A DNA stretch of 64,000 nt, taken from NCBI RefSeq assembly GCF_900143005.1, contig NZ_FRCS01000001.1:1240001-1304000 (forward strand), given 5' to 3'. The translations under genes and the position numbers were made by a program. The notes under the pieces were generated by a model. That model made no database searches, was not told the origin of the DNA, and was given only the letters and a program-made list of their open reading frames with translations. Position 1 is the first letter of the stretch. The number at the start of each line of letters is the position of its first letter. This document shows, piece after piece, positions 50,105-59,069 of this stretch. Origin of the DNA: Cryptosporangium aurantiacum (lineage in GTDB: Bacteria > Actinomycetota > Actinomycetes > Mycobacteriales > Cryptosporangiaceae).

Positions 50105-51289
50105 TCAACGGCGGGTCAGAAGAGCCGCGCCGGCCTCGTATCCGCCGACGTTCGTCACCGCGGCGACCTCGGCGCCGGCCACCTGGCGGTCGCCCGCCTC
50201 ACCGCGGAGCTGCCGCACCGCCTCGGCGGTGTGGCCGAACGCGGCGTGCAACCGGCCACCGGAGAGCTGGCCGCCCCAGGTGTTGAGCGGCAGCTCACCA
50301 CCGAGCGCGATCCGCTTCCCGCCGTCGACGTAGTCTCCGGCCTCGCCGACGCCGCAGAAGCCGAGCGCCTCCAGCCACCAGACGACCTCGATCGTGAAGC
50401 CGTCGTAGAGCTCTGCGGTGTCCACGTCGGCGGGGCGGAGGTCGGTGCGGGCCCACATCGCGGCCGCGGCGCCGTGACCGACCCGCCCCATGTCGCGCCA
50501 CTGCTCCCAGGACGGGCGGCCCTCGACGACGCCGGCCATCGCCTCGATGTCCACCGGGGCGCGCAGGTCCGGCGCGGTCTCGGCGGCCGAGACCACGAGC
50601 GCGGTGGCGCCGTCGACCGGGACGTCGCAGTCGTACAGGCACAGCGGCGTCGAGATCATCCGGGCGCCCAGGTAGTCGTCGATGCTCAGCGGCGACCGGT
50701 AGACCGCGTCCGGATTGAGCCCGGCCGACGCGCGCTGGGTGACCGGGATCCAGGCCAACTGCTCCCGCCGGACGCCGTACTCGTGCAGGTAGCGGGTGGC
50801 GTAGGGCGCGATCTGGCAGACCGGCGAGAGCATCCCTACCGGGAGCAGCCAGGCCAGCGGGCCCTCGGCGACCGGCTTGGTGGAGCCGTACGCCGGGCGA
50901 CCCCCGGCGCGACGGGCGGCGCTGCCCTCCTTCACGGTTCGCCAGACGACGACGTGGCGCGCCTGCCCGGTCGCCACCGCCATCGCGGCGCCGTAGAACG
51001 GCAGCGCCATGCCCTCCACGATGCCCTGCCGCCAGCTCGTCGCGAGGCCGAGCGCGTCCTGGACCTCGTAGAGGTTGCCGTTCGCGTACCCGGGCAGGTT
51101 CGCGGCGCCGCCGCCGGGGAACATCGCCAGCCCGTCGATGTCCCCGACGGTCAGGCCGGCGTCCGCGATCGCCGCGAGGACGGCGTCCAGCGTGAGTTGG
51201 AAACCGGACCGGTCGATCTGCCTGCCGACCGCGGACTGGCCGACACCAGAGATCACCGCTCGTCGTTCGAGCAGGTCGGTCGCGCTCAT
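50105..51289 (-). CDS. thiolase-fold lipid-transfer protein, probably an Ltp2-type aldolase
   Basis: The 394-residue product has the thiolase fold of the SCP-x/lipid-transfer group (GVGQSAVG, LYDGFTIEVVWWLEALG, NTWGGQLSGG, AEAVRQLRGEAG). The region of the thiolase nucleophile reads QGIVEGMALPFYGAAMAV without a Cys, and NEAF is replaced by LYDGFT. This is the pattern of Ltp2-type retro-aldolases of steroid side-chain degradation, which need a DUF35 partner. The DUF35 gene directly upstream overlaps it (ATGA). I infer C-C cleavage of a 3-hydroxyacyl-type CoA ester rather than thiolysis. Confidence 0.82.
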   Translation of the reverse strand: MSATDLLERRAVISGVGQSAVGRQIDRSGFQLTLDAVLAAIADAGLTVGDIDGLAMFPGGGAANLPGYANGNLYEVQDALGLATSWRQGIVEGMALPFYGAAMAVATGQARHVVVWRTVKEGSAARRAGGRPAYGSTKPVAEGPLAWLLPVGMLSPVCQIAPYATRYLHEYGVRREQLAWIPVTQRASAGLNPDAVYRSPLSIDDYLGARMISTPLCLYDCDVPVDGATALVVSAAETAPDLRAPVDIEAMAGVVEGRPSWEQWRDMGRVGHGAAAAMWARTDLRPADVDTAELYDGFTIEVVWWLEALGFCGVGEAGDYVDGGKRIALGGELPLNTWGGQLSGGRLHAAFGHTAEAVRQLRGEAGDRQVAGAEVAAVTNVGGYEAGAALLTRR

Positions 51290-51699
51290 GTCCGCACGGC
51301 CAGGAAACTCGGGATGCTGAAGCCACCGGGCCCCGGCTCGAAGCCGATCTCGACGACCGCGCCGATCGTCACCGCCTCCGGGGGACAGCCCCGTAACCGT
51401 CCCACGACGCGCACCCCGGGGTGGCTCGGGAACTCCACCAGCACGATCGCGTACGGCACCTCGAGGCCGGGCAGCCAGCGTTGATAGTTGACCGTGTAGC
51501 TGTAGACCACGCCGCACCCGGTGATCTCGGTCGGCTCGAGCGTCCGACCGCGACACTCGCGGCAGATCCCGCGCGGCGGGAACGACTCCGCGCCGCAGGT
51601 CGAGCAGCGTTCGACGACCAGGCGGCCTTCGGCCGCGGCGGCCCAGAACGGTGCGGTCTCGTCGGTGACGGCGGGCGGTATCCCCAGCGTTGCGTCCAT
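51286..51699 (-). CDS. DUF35/OB-fold nucleic-acid-type zinc-ribbon protein
   Basis: The 137-residue product has a zinc ribbon with paired cysteines (CSTCG and CRECR, about 32-51) followed by an OB-fold (GVVYSYTVNYQRWLPGLEVP). DUF35 proteins bind thiolase-fold partners and acyl-CoA; in Ltp2-ChsH2 systems the DUF35 domain is essential for aldolase activity. The ATG at 51699 has GAGG five bases upstream. The ATGA overlap with the thiolase-fold gene supports a complex between the two. Confidence 0.9.
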   Translation of the reverse strand: MDATLGIPPAVTDETAPFWAAAAEGRLVVERCSTCGAESFPPRGICRECRGRTLEPTEITGCGVVYSYTVNYQRWLPGLEVPYAIVLVEFPSHPGVRVVGRLRGCPPEAVTIGAVVEIGFEPGPGGFSIPSFLAVRT

Positions 51700-51738
51700 G
51701 ACCACCTCGGAACGGAGTCTAAGACGAGGACCTAAAAA

Positions 51739-51752
51739 AGTGAACGCTTGCT
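51739..51752. promoter_or_regulatory. 14-bp family operator, copy 3
   Basis: On the minus strand this reads AGCAAGCGTTCACT, the sequence used here as reference for the family. It sits midway between the divergent DUF35 gene (ATG 51699) and the LLM oxidoreductase gene (TTG 51793), flanked by A-rich and TATATTAG-like tracts that may be the two -10 regions. Confidence 0.7.
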
Positions 51753-51792
51753 AATATAGGCCTTCGCGCCGCTCTCGACCCGAGGAGCGAGG

Positions 51793-52758
51793 TTGTCAGA
51801 TACCCGCGTCGTTCTCGGAGCACCCCGCGTCGTTCTCGGAGCAGCAGCCCTTCCCGAACCCGATCCGCGCTGGTTGGCCGCGGCCGAGCGTCTGCCGATC
51901 GACTCGATCTGGCACGGCGGTCACCTGTTGCCGCCGAGCGCGACCGGCGAGGCGATCACCCGGCTCGCACTGCTCACCGCATGGACCGAGCGGGTTCGCG
52001 TCGGTACCGCCGTGCTGTTGCTGCCGCTCTATCATCCGGTGGTCGTCGCCAAACAGCTCGCCGATCTGGACTCCCACTCCGGCGGCCGGGTCACGGCCGG
52101 CGTCGGTGTCGGCGGTGAGTACCCGGACGAGTTCGCGGCGGTCGGCGTGCCGATGGCCGAGCGCGGCGCCCGCACCGATGAGTCGATCGAGGTGCTCCGC
52201 GCGCTCTGGGCCGGTAAGCCGGTCAGCCACCACGGCCGGTTCGTCGGATTCGACGACGTGACGCTGCGGCCCGTGCGGACGCCCGGCGGCGGTATGCGCG
52301 AGGGCGGGCCGCCGATCGTCGTCTCCGGCCGGAAAGCACCAGCGCAGCGTCGCGCCGCCGCCCTGGGCGACGGGTGGATGCCGTACCTGGTCTCGCCGTC
52401 CGGCTACCGGCGTTCGGTCGAGGCGATCACGTCGCACGCCGCGCAGCTCGGCCGGAGCCTGGACGGGTTCGAGTGGTGCCTGTTCCTCTACTGCTCGATC
52501 CGCCGGGACGCCGACCGCGCCCGCGCCGACGTCGCGTCGTTCCTGGGCAGCGCGTACGGTGACAAACCCGCGGCGATGCTCGACCGGATCGCCCCGGCGG
52601 GTACCCCGGAGCAGGTCGCGGCGCGGCTGCAGGAGTACGTCGACGCGGGCGTGCGGCACATCGTGATCTCCCCGGCCGCCGCCGAGGACACGCTCGAGGT
52701 GGTCACGCTGGCCGCCGAAGAGGTACTGCCGCGGCTGACCGTGGGGAGCCCGGTATGA
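51793..52758 (+). CDS. LLM-class F420-dependent oxidoreductase
   Basis: The 321-residue product has the luciferase-like TIM barrel: SIWHGGHLLPPSATGEAITR, RVRVGTAVLLLPLYHPVVVA, GRVTAGVGVGGEYPDEF and PPIVVSGRKAPAQRRAAAL, typical of actinobacterial F420-dependent enzymes. It may reduce or oxidise a pathway alcohol or enone. The TTG at 51793 has GAGGAG five bases upstream. Codons 5-18 encode a duplicated RVVLGAP/RVVLGAA, caused by a 21-base tandem repeat. It overlaps the CoA transferase gene (ATGA). Confidence 0.85.
   Translation: MSDTRVVLGAPRVVLGAAALPEPDPRWLAAAERLPIDSIWHGGHLLPPSATGEAITRLALLTAWTERVRVGTAVLLLPLYHPVVVAKQLADLDSHSGGRVTAGVGVGGEYPDEFAAVGVPMAERGARTDESIEVLRALWAGKPVSHHGRFVGFDDVTLRPVRTPGGGMREGGPPIVVSGRKAPAQRRAAALGDGWMPYLVSPSGYRRSVEAITSHAAQLGRSLDGFEWCLFLYCSIRRDADRARADVASFLGSAYGDKPAAMLDRIAPAGTPEQVAARLQEYVDAGVRHIVISPAAAEDTLEVVTLAAEEVLPRLTVGSPV
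51803..51843 (+). repeat. 21-base tandem repeat at the 5' end of the LLM gene
   Basis: CCCGCGTCGTTCTCGGAGCA occurs twice (51803-51822 and 51824-51843) with one extra C between, keeping the reading frame and duplicating seven residues. The copies are identical, which implies a recent duplication. Confidence 0.85.
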
Positions 52759-54977
52759 GAACCGATCCGTGCGAGGGCCTGGTCGTCGTCGAGGTCCTCG
52801 TCGGGGTGTCAGAGCTCGGGCTCGGCCTGGCCGGTGCGCTGCCCGGAATGATCCTGGCCGATCTCGGCGCACGGGTGACCCGAGTGGTCGGTCCGGAGCC
52901 GGTGCCCCTGGACGAGGGCCTGAGCTGGAGCCACGCCTGGAACCGCGACAAGCGGGTGGTCACCACCGACGACCCGGACGAGATCCGCGCGCTGCTCGCC
53001 GGGGCCGACGTCGCGCTGGTGTACGGCCCGGAGCGCCTGGTCGAGGGGCGCGGGCTCGGCTACCGCGACCTGCGGGCGGCGTACCCGGCGCTGGTCTACG
53101 CCCGCTGCACACCCAGCCGGACCGCGCGCGGCGTGGTGGCCGACTACGGGCTGCTGGTCGAGGCCGACGCCGGGTTCTGCACACAGCTGGCCGGTCACCG
53201 GCCCGGCCCGATCTTCGTGGACGTGCACGCGTCCGGCGTCGGTGCCGCCGCGCTGCTCCTGGTCTCGGTGCTGGCGCTGCTGCTGCGGCGGACCGAGACC
53301 GAGGCCGGCGGCTGGTCGGAGACGTCGCTCTACGACGGCCTGCTCGTGACGCTCGGCTGCATGATCGGCCGCTCCGAACGGGCGGCGCCCGAGGTCGAGA
53401 GCTACTGGGAGCACGGGTCGACGTTCCCGAACTTCCTGTACCGCTGCGCCGACGACGAGCTGATCCAGGTCTGGTTCGGCGGAAAGGGGATGTACCGGGC
53501 GCTGATCGAGGTACTCGGTGACGAGCCGAGCACCAGCGGCTACTACCAGGATCAGGTCACCGGTGCGCTGGGGGAGCGGGCGGCGCGGTGGGTGCCGCGG
53601 TTCGCGACCAGGCCCCGGGACGAGTGGGTCATGCTGCTGCGGGCGGCCGGGATCGCGTGCGAGCCGGTGCTGGCACCGGGTGAGGTGCTGGCCGACCCGC
53701 ACCTGGCCGAGATCGGGCTGATCGTCGAGCGCGGCCGGGACACGATGGTGGGCTCGCCGATCCAGGTGCGGCCGCTCGGGGACGCCGCTCCGCACCGCAA
53801 GCCCCTCGGCGGCCTCCGGGTGGTGGACTTCTCCGCGTTCGTCGCCGGTCCGCTCGCCGCCCAGGTCCTCGCCGACCTCGGCGCCGACGTGATCAAGGTC
53901 GAACCGCCCGAGGGTGAGGCGATGCGCGCGGCCGCCTACGCGATCGCGGCCTGCCAGCGCGGCAAGCGCAGCCTCGCGCTGAACCTCGGAGCTCCGGAGG
54001 CCCGGCCGGTCGTCGAGCGGTTGATCGCCGGCGCGGACGTCGTCCTGCACAACTTCCGGGTGGGCGTCGCCGAGCGCCTGGGCATCGGCGCGGACGCGGT
54101 CGCGGCACTCAACCCGCACGCGGTGTACTGCCACGCGAGCGCGTTCGGGGTCACCGGCGAGCGGGCCGCGTTACCCGGCAACGACGCGCTGATGCAGGCG
54201 CTGACCGGCTTCGAACGGGCGATCGCCGGGCCCGGCAACGAGCCGACCGCGGGCACCTGGATCCCGATCGACATGACCGGCGGCTGGGTCGCCGCGATCG
54301 GCGCGCTCACCGGGCTGCTGGCCAGGGCTACCAGCTGCCGCGGGCAACACGTCGTGACCAGCCTGCTCGGCGCCGGCTGCCTGCTGCACAGCGGAGTGTT
54401 CCAGCGGGACGGCCGGGTGGTCCGCGGCCCCGAGCTCGACGCCGAGCAGACCGGATACGGGCCGGGTTACCGGCTCTACCGGGGCGGCGACGGGGCCTGG
54501 TTCGCGCTCGTCGTCCCGGATCCCGAGTCGTGGGCCCGGCTCGGAGAGCTGATCGACGGCCTCCCGACGGCCTACGCGCCGCTGCGCTCTCATCCGGACG
54601 CCCGGCGGGCCGAGACCGTGCTGACCGAGGCGTTCGCCACCGCACCGGCGGCCGAGTGGGCGGCGCGGGTGCGTAGCCTCGGGGCGTTCGCCGAGCCGGT
54701 GGCGCCGCTGGACCGCGACGGCTTCCGGCGCGGCGTCCTGGACGATCCGGTCAACCGCCGGCTCGGCCGCGCGATCGAGTACTCGACGCATGACTGGGGC
54801 CGCTTCGAGCAGGTCGGGCCGCTGCTGCGGTTCGGCCCGGACGCCGGCCGCGGGCCCCGGCTGATCCTGCCGGGCGTCGGCGAACACACCGTGGAGGTCC
54901 TGACCGAGCTGGGCTTCGCGGCGAACGAGATCGAGGCACTGCTGGACGCGAAGATCGCCGCCGCGTCGGGACTCTGA
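52755..54977 (+). CDS. tandem family III CoA transferase (two CaiB/BaiF domains)
   Basis: The 740-residue product carries two family III domains. The second (about 350-740) has LGGLRVVDFSAFVAGPLAAQ, LADLGADVIKVEPPEGEAMR and the catalytic-Asp motif GNDALMQALTG. The first (about 1-345) has LPGMILADLGARVTRVV, but at the catalytic position it reads DYGLLVEADAG, where Gly replaces the Asp. Domain 1 is therefore probably non-catalytic. Some actinobacterial CoA transferases are fused dimers of this kind. It would transfer CoA to a pathway acid. The ATG at 52755 overlaps the LLM stop. Confidence 0.87.
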   Translation: MRTDPCEGLVVVEVLVGVSELGLGLAGALPGMILADLGARVTRVVGPEPVPLDEGLSWSHAWNRDKRVVTTDDPDEIRALLAGADVALVYGPERLVEGRGLGYRDLRAAYPALVYARCTPSRTARGVVADYGLLVEADAGFCTQLAGHRPGPIFVDVHASGVGAAALLLVSVLALLLRRTETEAGGWSETSLYDGLLVTLGCMIGRSERAAPEVESYWEHGSTFPNFLYRCADDELIQVWFGGKGMYRALIEVLGDEPSTSGYYQDQVTGALGERAARWVPRFATRPRDEWVMLLRAAGIACEPVLAPGEVLADPHLAEIGLIVERGRDTMVGSPIQVRPLGDAAPHRKPLGGLRVVDFSAFVAGPLAAQVLADLGADVIKVEPPEGEAMRAAAYAIAACQRGKRSLALNLGAPEARPVVERLIAGADVVLHNFRVGVAERLGIGADAVAALNPHAVYCHASAFGVTGERAALPGNDALMQALTGFERAIAGPGNEPTAGTWIPIDMTGGWVAAIGALTGLLARATSCRGQHVVTSLLGAGCLLHSGVFQRDGRVVRGPELDAEQTGYGPGYRLYRGGDGAWFALVVPDPESWARLGELIDGLPTAYAPLRSHPDARRAETVLTEAFATAPAAEWAARVRSLGAFAEPVAPLDRDGFRRGVLDDPVNRRLGRAIEYSTHDWGRFEQVGPLLRFGPDAGRGPRLILPGVGEHTVEVLTELGFAANEIEALLDAKIAAASGL

Positions 54978-55001
54978 CGCGGGCGGCCGCCGAATCGGTG
55001 G

Positions 55002-56282
55002 TCACTTGCGGTGGATCGTGTAGTGCAGGATCAGGAACGGCAAGCCGTACAGCGAGAACGCGTGTTCGGCGCGTAGCTTGCCGTCCCTCACGTAGACGTC
55101 GAGCCGTTCGGCGAAGCCGGGAACGCTCAACGTGGTGAGCTCGCGGGTGCCGGGGTCGATGTAGGTCAGGTAGTGGCCGGGGTGGGCGAGCGGGCTGCGG
55201 CTGGTCAGCATGAGGCCGCCGTCCGGGCGGGGTTGGGGGAGCAGAGTGGCGGTGAAGCTGCCCTGCGGCACCGGAAAGCCGACGCTCACATAGCCGCGCC
55301 CCTCGTGCCGGTACGTGGTGTAGATGCCCACATAGATGGGCTCGTCGGTGTCGGCAAACGAGCGAATCCACCCCCGCACCCCGATCAGGTCGGCGCCGTC
55401 CGGCGTGATCGTGTCGATGCGGCTGCGCACTCCTCGTAGGGTCTCGCGCTGGTTCATCGGCACGTTGGCCTGGCCCACCGGACGCGCCACGAGCGTGCGG
55501 TAGAGCAGGTAGCCCGGCCGCACCCAGAGCCGCCACTCGGGCACGATGTCGAGCCGGAACCGGGTGGTGTGCTCGTAGAACTCGCGGACCAGCGGCTGGA
55601 CACCCGCGGGGTCGAACTGCGGGCCGGCCAGGTCGTCGAGCGAGGCCACGATCCCCACGTCGGGGGCGTCGGCCTCGTACGTGCCGCCGAGCACCTCGGC
55701 GAGCTCACGCACGTAGCCGGTACCGACGTAGCGCGCACGGGCCTCGAGCGGCACGACGAACGGTAGTTCCTCGGCCTGCACGCCCTCGGCCAGCAGGCTC
55801 ACCTGGGCGTCGCGAAACAGGAGAGCGGACAGAACGCGGAAGCCGACCACCGCGCCGGCCGCTACCGCACCGGGTTGGTGCCCGCCGGCCAACCGCCAGG
55901 CGGCTCCGACGGCGGCACCCGCCACCGGGCCGAGCGCTACCTTCTGCGGCCGCAACCCGAGCGCGCCCGCTACCGCGCCGGCCGCCGTACCTACCGCCAC
56001 CGGCCCGGCGTGGGTGATTCGCCCACCGAGCCAGCCCACCGGCGCCGCCATCGCACCGCTCATCACCACCCGCGACCACCACGCCGGAATCTCATCGGGC
56101 CGCTGCCGGGCCCGTGCCACCGCCTCGGTCGCCGCGAGCGCCATCGCTCCGGCCACCGCCGCCCGGCCCTTCCGGCGCCGCGCCACCGAGGCACCGGCCA
56201 ACGCCCCCACCGCTGCGGCGAGAGCCAACCCGCCGACGCGTTCGCGACTTCTCGCACGTCGCCTGGGCTCGGTCGCCGTCAT
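55002..56282 (-). CDS. membrane protein of unknown function (426 aa)
   Basis: I do not recognise a family. The N-terminal half (about 1-155) is rich in Ala/Gly/Val with several hydrophobic helices ([50 protein letters not shown]) and a very basic start. The C-terminal half (about 165-426) is a soluble, aromatic-rich domain ([52 protein letters not shown]) that looks like a conserved beta-rich unit. No adjacent gene is cotranscribed with it, and no 14-bp operator lies upstream. It interrupts the run of catabolic genes. Confidence 0.75.
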   Translation of the reverse strand: MTATEPRRRARSRERVGGLALAAAVGALAGASVARRRKGRAAVAGAMALAATEAVARARQRPDEIPAWWSRVVMSGAMAAPVGWLGGRITHAGPVAVGTAAGAVAGALGLRPQKVALGPVAGAAVGAAWRLAGGHQPGAVAAGAVVGFRVLSALLFRDAQVSLLAEGVQAEELPFVVPLEARARYVGTGYVRELAEVLGGTYEADAPDVGIVASLDDLAGPQFDPAGVQPLVREFYEHTTRFRLDIVPEWRLWVRPGYLLYRTLVARPVGQANVPMNQRETLRGVRSRIDTITPDGADLIGVRGWIRSFADTDEPIYVGIYTTYRHEGRGYVSVGFPVPQGSFTATLLPQPRPDGGLMLTSRSPLAHPGHYLTYIDPGTRELTTLSVPGFAERLDVYVRDGKLRAEHAFSLYGLPFLILHYTIHRK

Positions 56283-56333
56283 GTGCGCACGCTAACGCAC
56301 CGTCCCCTGCCGACTGGACAGCCGCCGGCTCGC

Positions 56334-57776
56334 TCAGGCCAGATCGACCCAGACCGACTTGGTGTTCAGGTACTCCTCGACGCCTGCCGCGCCCATCTCG
56401 CGTCCCCAGCCGCTGGTCTTGTAACCACCGAACGGGACGGCCGGGTCGAACAGCAGCATCGTGTTGACCCACACCGTCCCGGCCTGGATCAGCGCGGCCA
56501 TCCGGTGCGCGATGCCGAGGTCGCGCGTCCAGACCCCACCGGCCAGCCCGTACGGGCTGTCGTTGGAGCGGGCCGCGACCTCCTCCAGCGTGTCGAACGG
56601 CAGCACGCAGGCCACCGGCCCGAAGATCTCCTCCCGGGCCACGCGCATCTGGTCGTGCACATCGGTCAGCACGGTCGGCGCCAGGAAGTAGCCGGCGTCG
56701 GAGGCGTCGAGCGTCCGCGTGCCCGCGGCCGTCCGCGCGCCCTCCGCGGACGCCAGCGAGAGGTAGCCGGTCACCCGGTCCAGCTGCTCCCGGGAGACCA
56801 GCGGCCCGATCGTGGTGGCCGGGTCCAGGCTGTCGCCGACGGTCAGCCCGTCGGCGAACGCGGACAGGCGCTCGACGAACTCGTCGTGGATCGGCCGCTG
56901 GACGTAGATCCGGGTGCCCGCGCAGCACACCTGGCCGGAGTTGGAGAAGACCCCCATCGCGGCGCCCGGCACGGCCCGGTCCAGGTCGGCGTCCGCGAAC
57001 ACGACGTCGGGCGACTTTCCGCCGAGCTCGAGCGTCACCCGTTTGAACGTTCCGGCCGCAGCCCGGAGCACGTGCCTGCCGACCTCGGTCGAACCGGTGA
57101 ACGCGACCTTGTCGACGCCCGCGTGGTCGACGAGCGCCGCACCCGCGGCCGGGCCGAACCCGGTGACGACGTTGACCACGCCGTCCGGGAAGCCCGCTTC
57201 GGCCACCAGCTCACCGATCCGGAGCGCGACCAGCGACGCCTGCTCGGCCGGTTTGAGCACGACCGAGCACCCGGCCGCCAGCGCCGCGGCGAGCTTCCAG
57301 ATCGCGTTGCTGATCGGCCGGTTCCACGGCACGATCGCCGCGACGACGCCCACCGGCTCCTTGAGCGTGTAGGTCAGCACCGCTCCCGGCACCGAGTTCG
57401 GGATCGTTTCGCCGTGGATCTTCGTCGGCCAGCCGGCGAAGTAACGGAGCACCTCCGCCTCCCAGGCGGCGGTGGGCTTCGACCGCCGCCGCCCGATCGG
57501 TGCGCCCATGTCGACGGCTTCCAGGTGCCGCAGCTCGTCGTAGTGCTCCTGCACCAGGTCGGCCAGCGTCCAGAGCAGACGCTGGCGGCCCCGCGGTTTC
57601 ATCGTCCGCCACGGCCCGGCGAACGCCGCGCGAGCCGCGGCGACCGCCCGGTCGACGTCCTCGGGTCCGGCCTCGGCCAGTTCGGCGATCACCGTGCCGG
57701 TGGACGGGTTCAGCGTCTCGAACGTCCGGCCGGACGCCGCGTCCACCCAGGCCCCGCCGATCAGTAGCTGCTTCAC
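56334..57776 (-). CDS. NAD(P)-dependent aldehyde dehydrogenase
   Basis: The 480-residue product has IVPWNRPI, catalytic base LELGGKS (Glu250), nucleophile SGQVCCAGT (Cys284, with a second Cys following) and EEIFGPV. It is a typical ALDH for aliphatic or aromatic aldehydes. The GTG at 57776 overlaps the preceding amidohydrolase stop (GTGA). It mirrors the amidohydrolase/ALDH pair at 49193-46558 but the two proteins differ clearly, so this is not a recent duplication. Confidence 0.92.
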   Translation of the reverse strand: MKQLLIGGAWVDAASGRTFETLNPSTGTVIAELAEAGPEDVDRAVAAARAAFAGPWRTMKPRGRQRLLWTLADLVQEHYDELRHLEAVDMGAPIGRRRSKPTAAWEAEVLRYFAGWPTKIHGETIPNSVPGAVLTYTLKEPVGVVAAIVPWNRPISNAIWKLAAALAAGCSVVLKPAEQASLVALRIGELVAEAGFPDGVVNVVTGFGPAAGAALVDHAGVDKVAFTGSTEVGRHVLRAAAGTFKRVTLELGGKSPDVVFADADLDRAVPGAAMGVFSNSGQVCCAGTRIYVQRPIHDEFVERLSAFADGLTVGDSLDPATTIGPLVSREQLDRVTGYLSLASAEGARTAAGTRTLDASDAGYFLAPTVLTDVHDQMRVAREEIFGPVACVLPFDTLEEVAARSNDSPYGLAGGVWTRDLGIAHRMAALIQAGTVWVNTMLLFDPAVPFGGYKTSGWGREMGAAGVEEYLNTKSVWVDLA

Positions 57777-58966
57777 GCGACCACGAAGTCCCGGATTCCG
57801 AGCAGCTCGGCGGCGTTTCCGCGGAGTACCTTCCGGGCCACGGCCGGGTCGCAGCTCGCCAGCGCCACGGTGTAGTCCAGCGGCGCGCGCAACCCCTCGG
57901 GGTGCGGCCAGTCCGAGCCGAACAGGACGTGGTCGGCGCCGAGGGCGTCGATCAGCTCGACGACGTCGTCCTCGGGGAACGGGCAGACCCAGAGGTGCTC
58001 GGCGAGCGCCTCGCTCGGCTTCGATGGCAGCGGCCCGCCGATCATCGGCCCGCGGCGGCCGAGCGCCGCGGCCTTGTCGACGGTCTTGAACAGTGCCTTG
58101 AGCCAGCTCGCACCGTTCTCGATCGAGACGATCCGGACGCGGGGGTGGCGGCCGAACAGGTTGTGCAGCGTCAGCGCGGTGAGCGTGTCGACCAGCGGCC
58201 GTTCGGTGTTGCACAGCGCCCACTGCAGCGGCGACTGCTGGTGCGACGGGTTGTCGCCGTTCTCCGACCACAGCGTCCCGTAGAAGTGGTTGTAACCGCT
58301 GTTCGAGACGTGGAAGACCACCGGGACCCCGGCGTCGGCGACCGTCGCCCAGAACGGGTCGAACAGCGGGTCAGCGGGCGAGTGCCCGCCGATCGGGCCG
58401 GGGCAGAGGTGGACCAGCCGCGCGCCCGCGTCCAGGACCCGGTGCAGCTCGGTCATCGCTTGCGCGATGTCCAACAACGACAGCATGGGGACGCCGTACA
58501 CGCGGCCGTCCGCTCCGTAGCCCCAGTCCTCCTCCAGCCAGCGGTTGAACGCCCGCAGGCTGGCGTAGGTGAGGTCGACGTCGTGCCGCAGCTCGTACTC
58601 CACCGCGACGCCGAGCGTCGGCAGCATGATCGCGGCCTCGACGCCCTGTTCGTCCATCAGCGCCAGGCGGGCGCGCTTCTCGCTGAACTCCGGGTGGTCC
58701 CTGGAGGTGACGATCTCCCGGTGGGTGAAGCCGTCGGCCACCCCGCCCACGAACAGTCCCTGGAGCGCGCCCGGGGCGGACGCGTAGTCGCCAGGCATGA
58801 CGCTCATAAACGTGCGCCGATCCTTGAGGAACACCCGGCCGAGCCCGTCGTCGCCGCGCTGGACGCGGATCGTCTCGTCCCGATAGCGCGCTTCGATGTG
58901 CCGGGTGAAGCAGTCGTCGGGCTCGTAGTAGTGCTCGTCGGCGTCGACCAGCCGGTAGTCCACCAC
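57773..58966 (-). CDS. amidohydrolase-2 family metal-dependent hydrolase
   Basis: The 397-residue product has VDADEHYYEP (7-16), FHVSNSGYN, SIENGASWLKAL and the metal Asp in FGSDWPHPEG. It is the same subgroup as the proteins at 35826 and 48009. The GTG at 58966 has GGAGG six bases upstream. Operator copy 4 (59011) lies in the 103-base divergent region shared with the alcohol dehydrogenase gene. It is cotranscribed with an aldehyde dehydrogenase. Confidence 0.88.
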   Translation of the reverse strand: MVDYRLVDADEHYYEPDDCFTRHIEARYRDETIRVQRGDDGLGRVFLKDRRTFMSVMPGDYASAPGALQGLFVGGVADGFTHREIVTSRDHPEFSEKRARLALMDEQGVEAAIMLPTLGVAVEYELRHDVDLTYASLRAFNRWLEEDWGYGADGRVYGVPMLSLLDIAQAMTELHRVLDAGARLVHLCPGPIGGHSPADPLFDPFWATVADAGVPVVFHVSNSGYNHFYGTLWSENGDNPSHQQSPLQWALCNTERPLVDTLTALTLHNLFGRHPRVRIVSIENGASWLKALFKTVDKAAALGRRGPMIGGPLPSKPSEALAEHLWVCPFPEDDVVELIDALGADHVLFGSDWPHPEGLRAPLDYTVALASCDPAVARKVLRGNAAELLGIRDFVVA

Positions 58967-59010
58967 GGTCAGCCTCCGGTTCGTCGGCTGGGATCGGTCG
59001 TAAGAAAGTA

Positions 59011-59024
59011 AGTGCCCAGTTACT
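59011..59024. promoter_or_regulatory. 14-bp family operator, copy 4 (degenerate centre)
   Basis: AGTGCCCAGTTACT keeps the AGTG and ACT arms but lacks the central CG. It lies between the divergent amidohydrolase and alcohol dehydrogenase genes, preceded by AAAGTA. It is the weakest copy, accepted because of its divergent-promoter position and the shared TTACTAT sequence. Confidence 0.5.
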
Positions 59025-59069
59025 ATGCTCCACGAAGCCCTTCGCTCACAACTCCTTGCCGAGGTCGCC

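Noticed and set aside
54982-54991. GGCGGCCGCC palindrome between convergent genes as a terminator
   Set aside because: It is only a 10-base self-complementary GC run without a loop of workable size, and such runs are common at this base composition.
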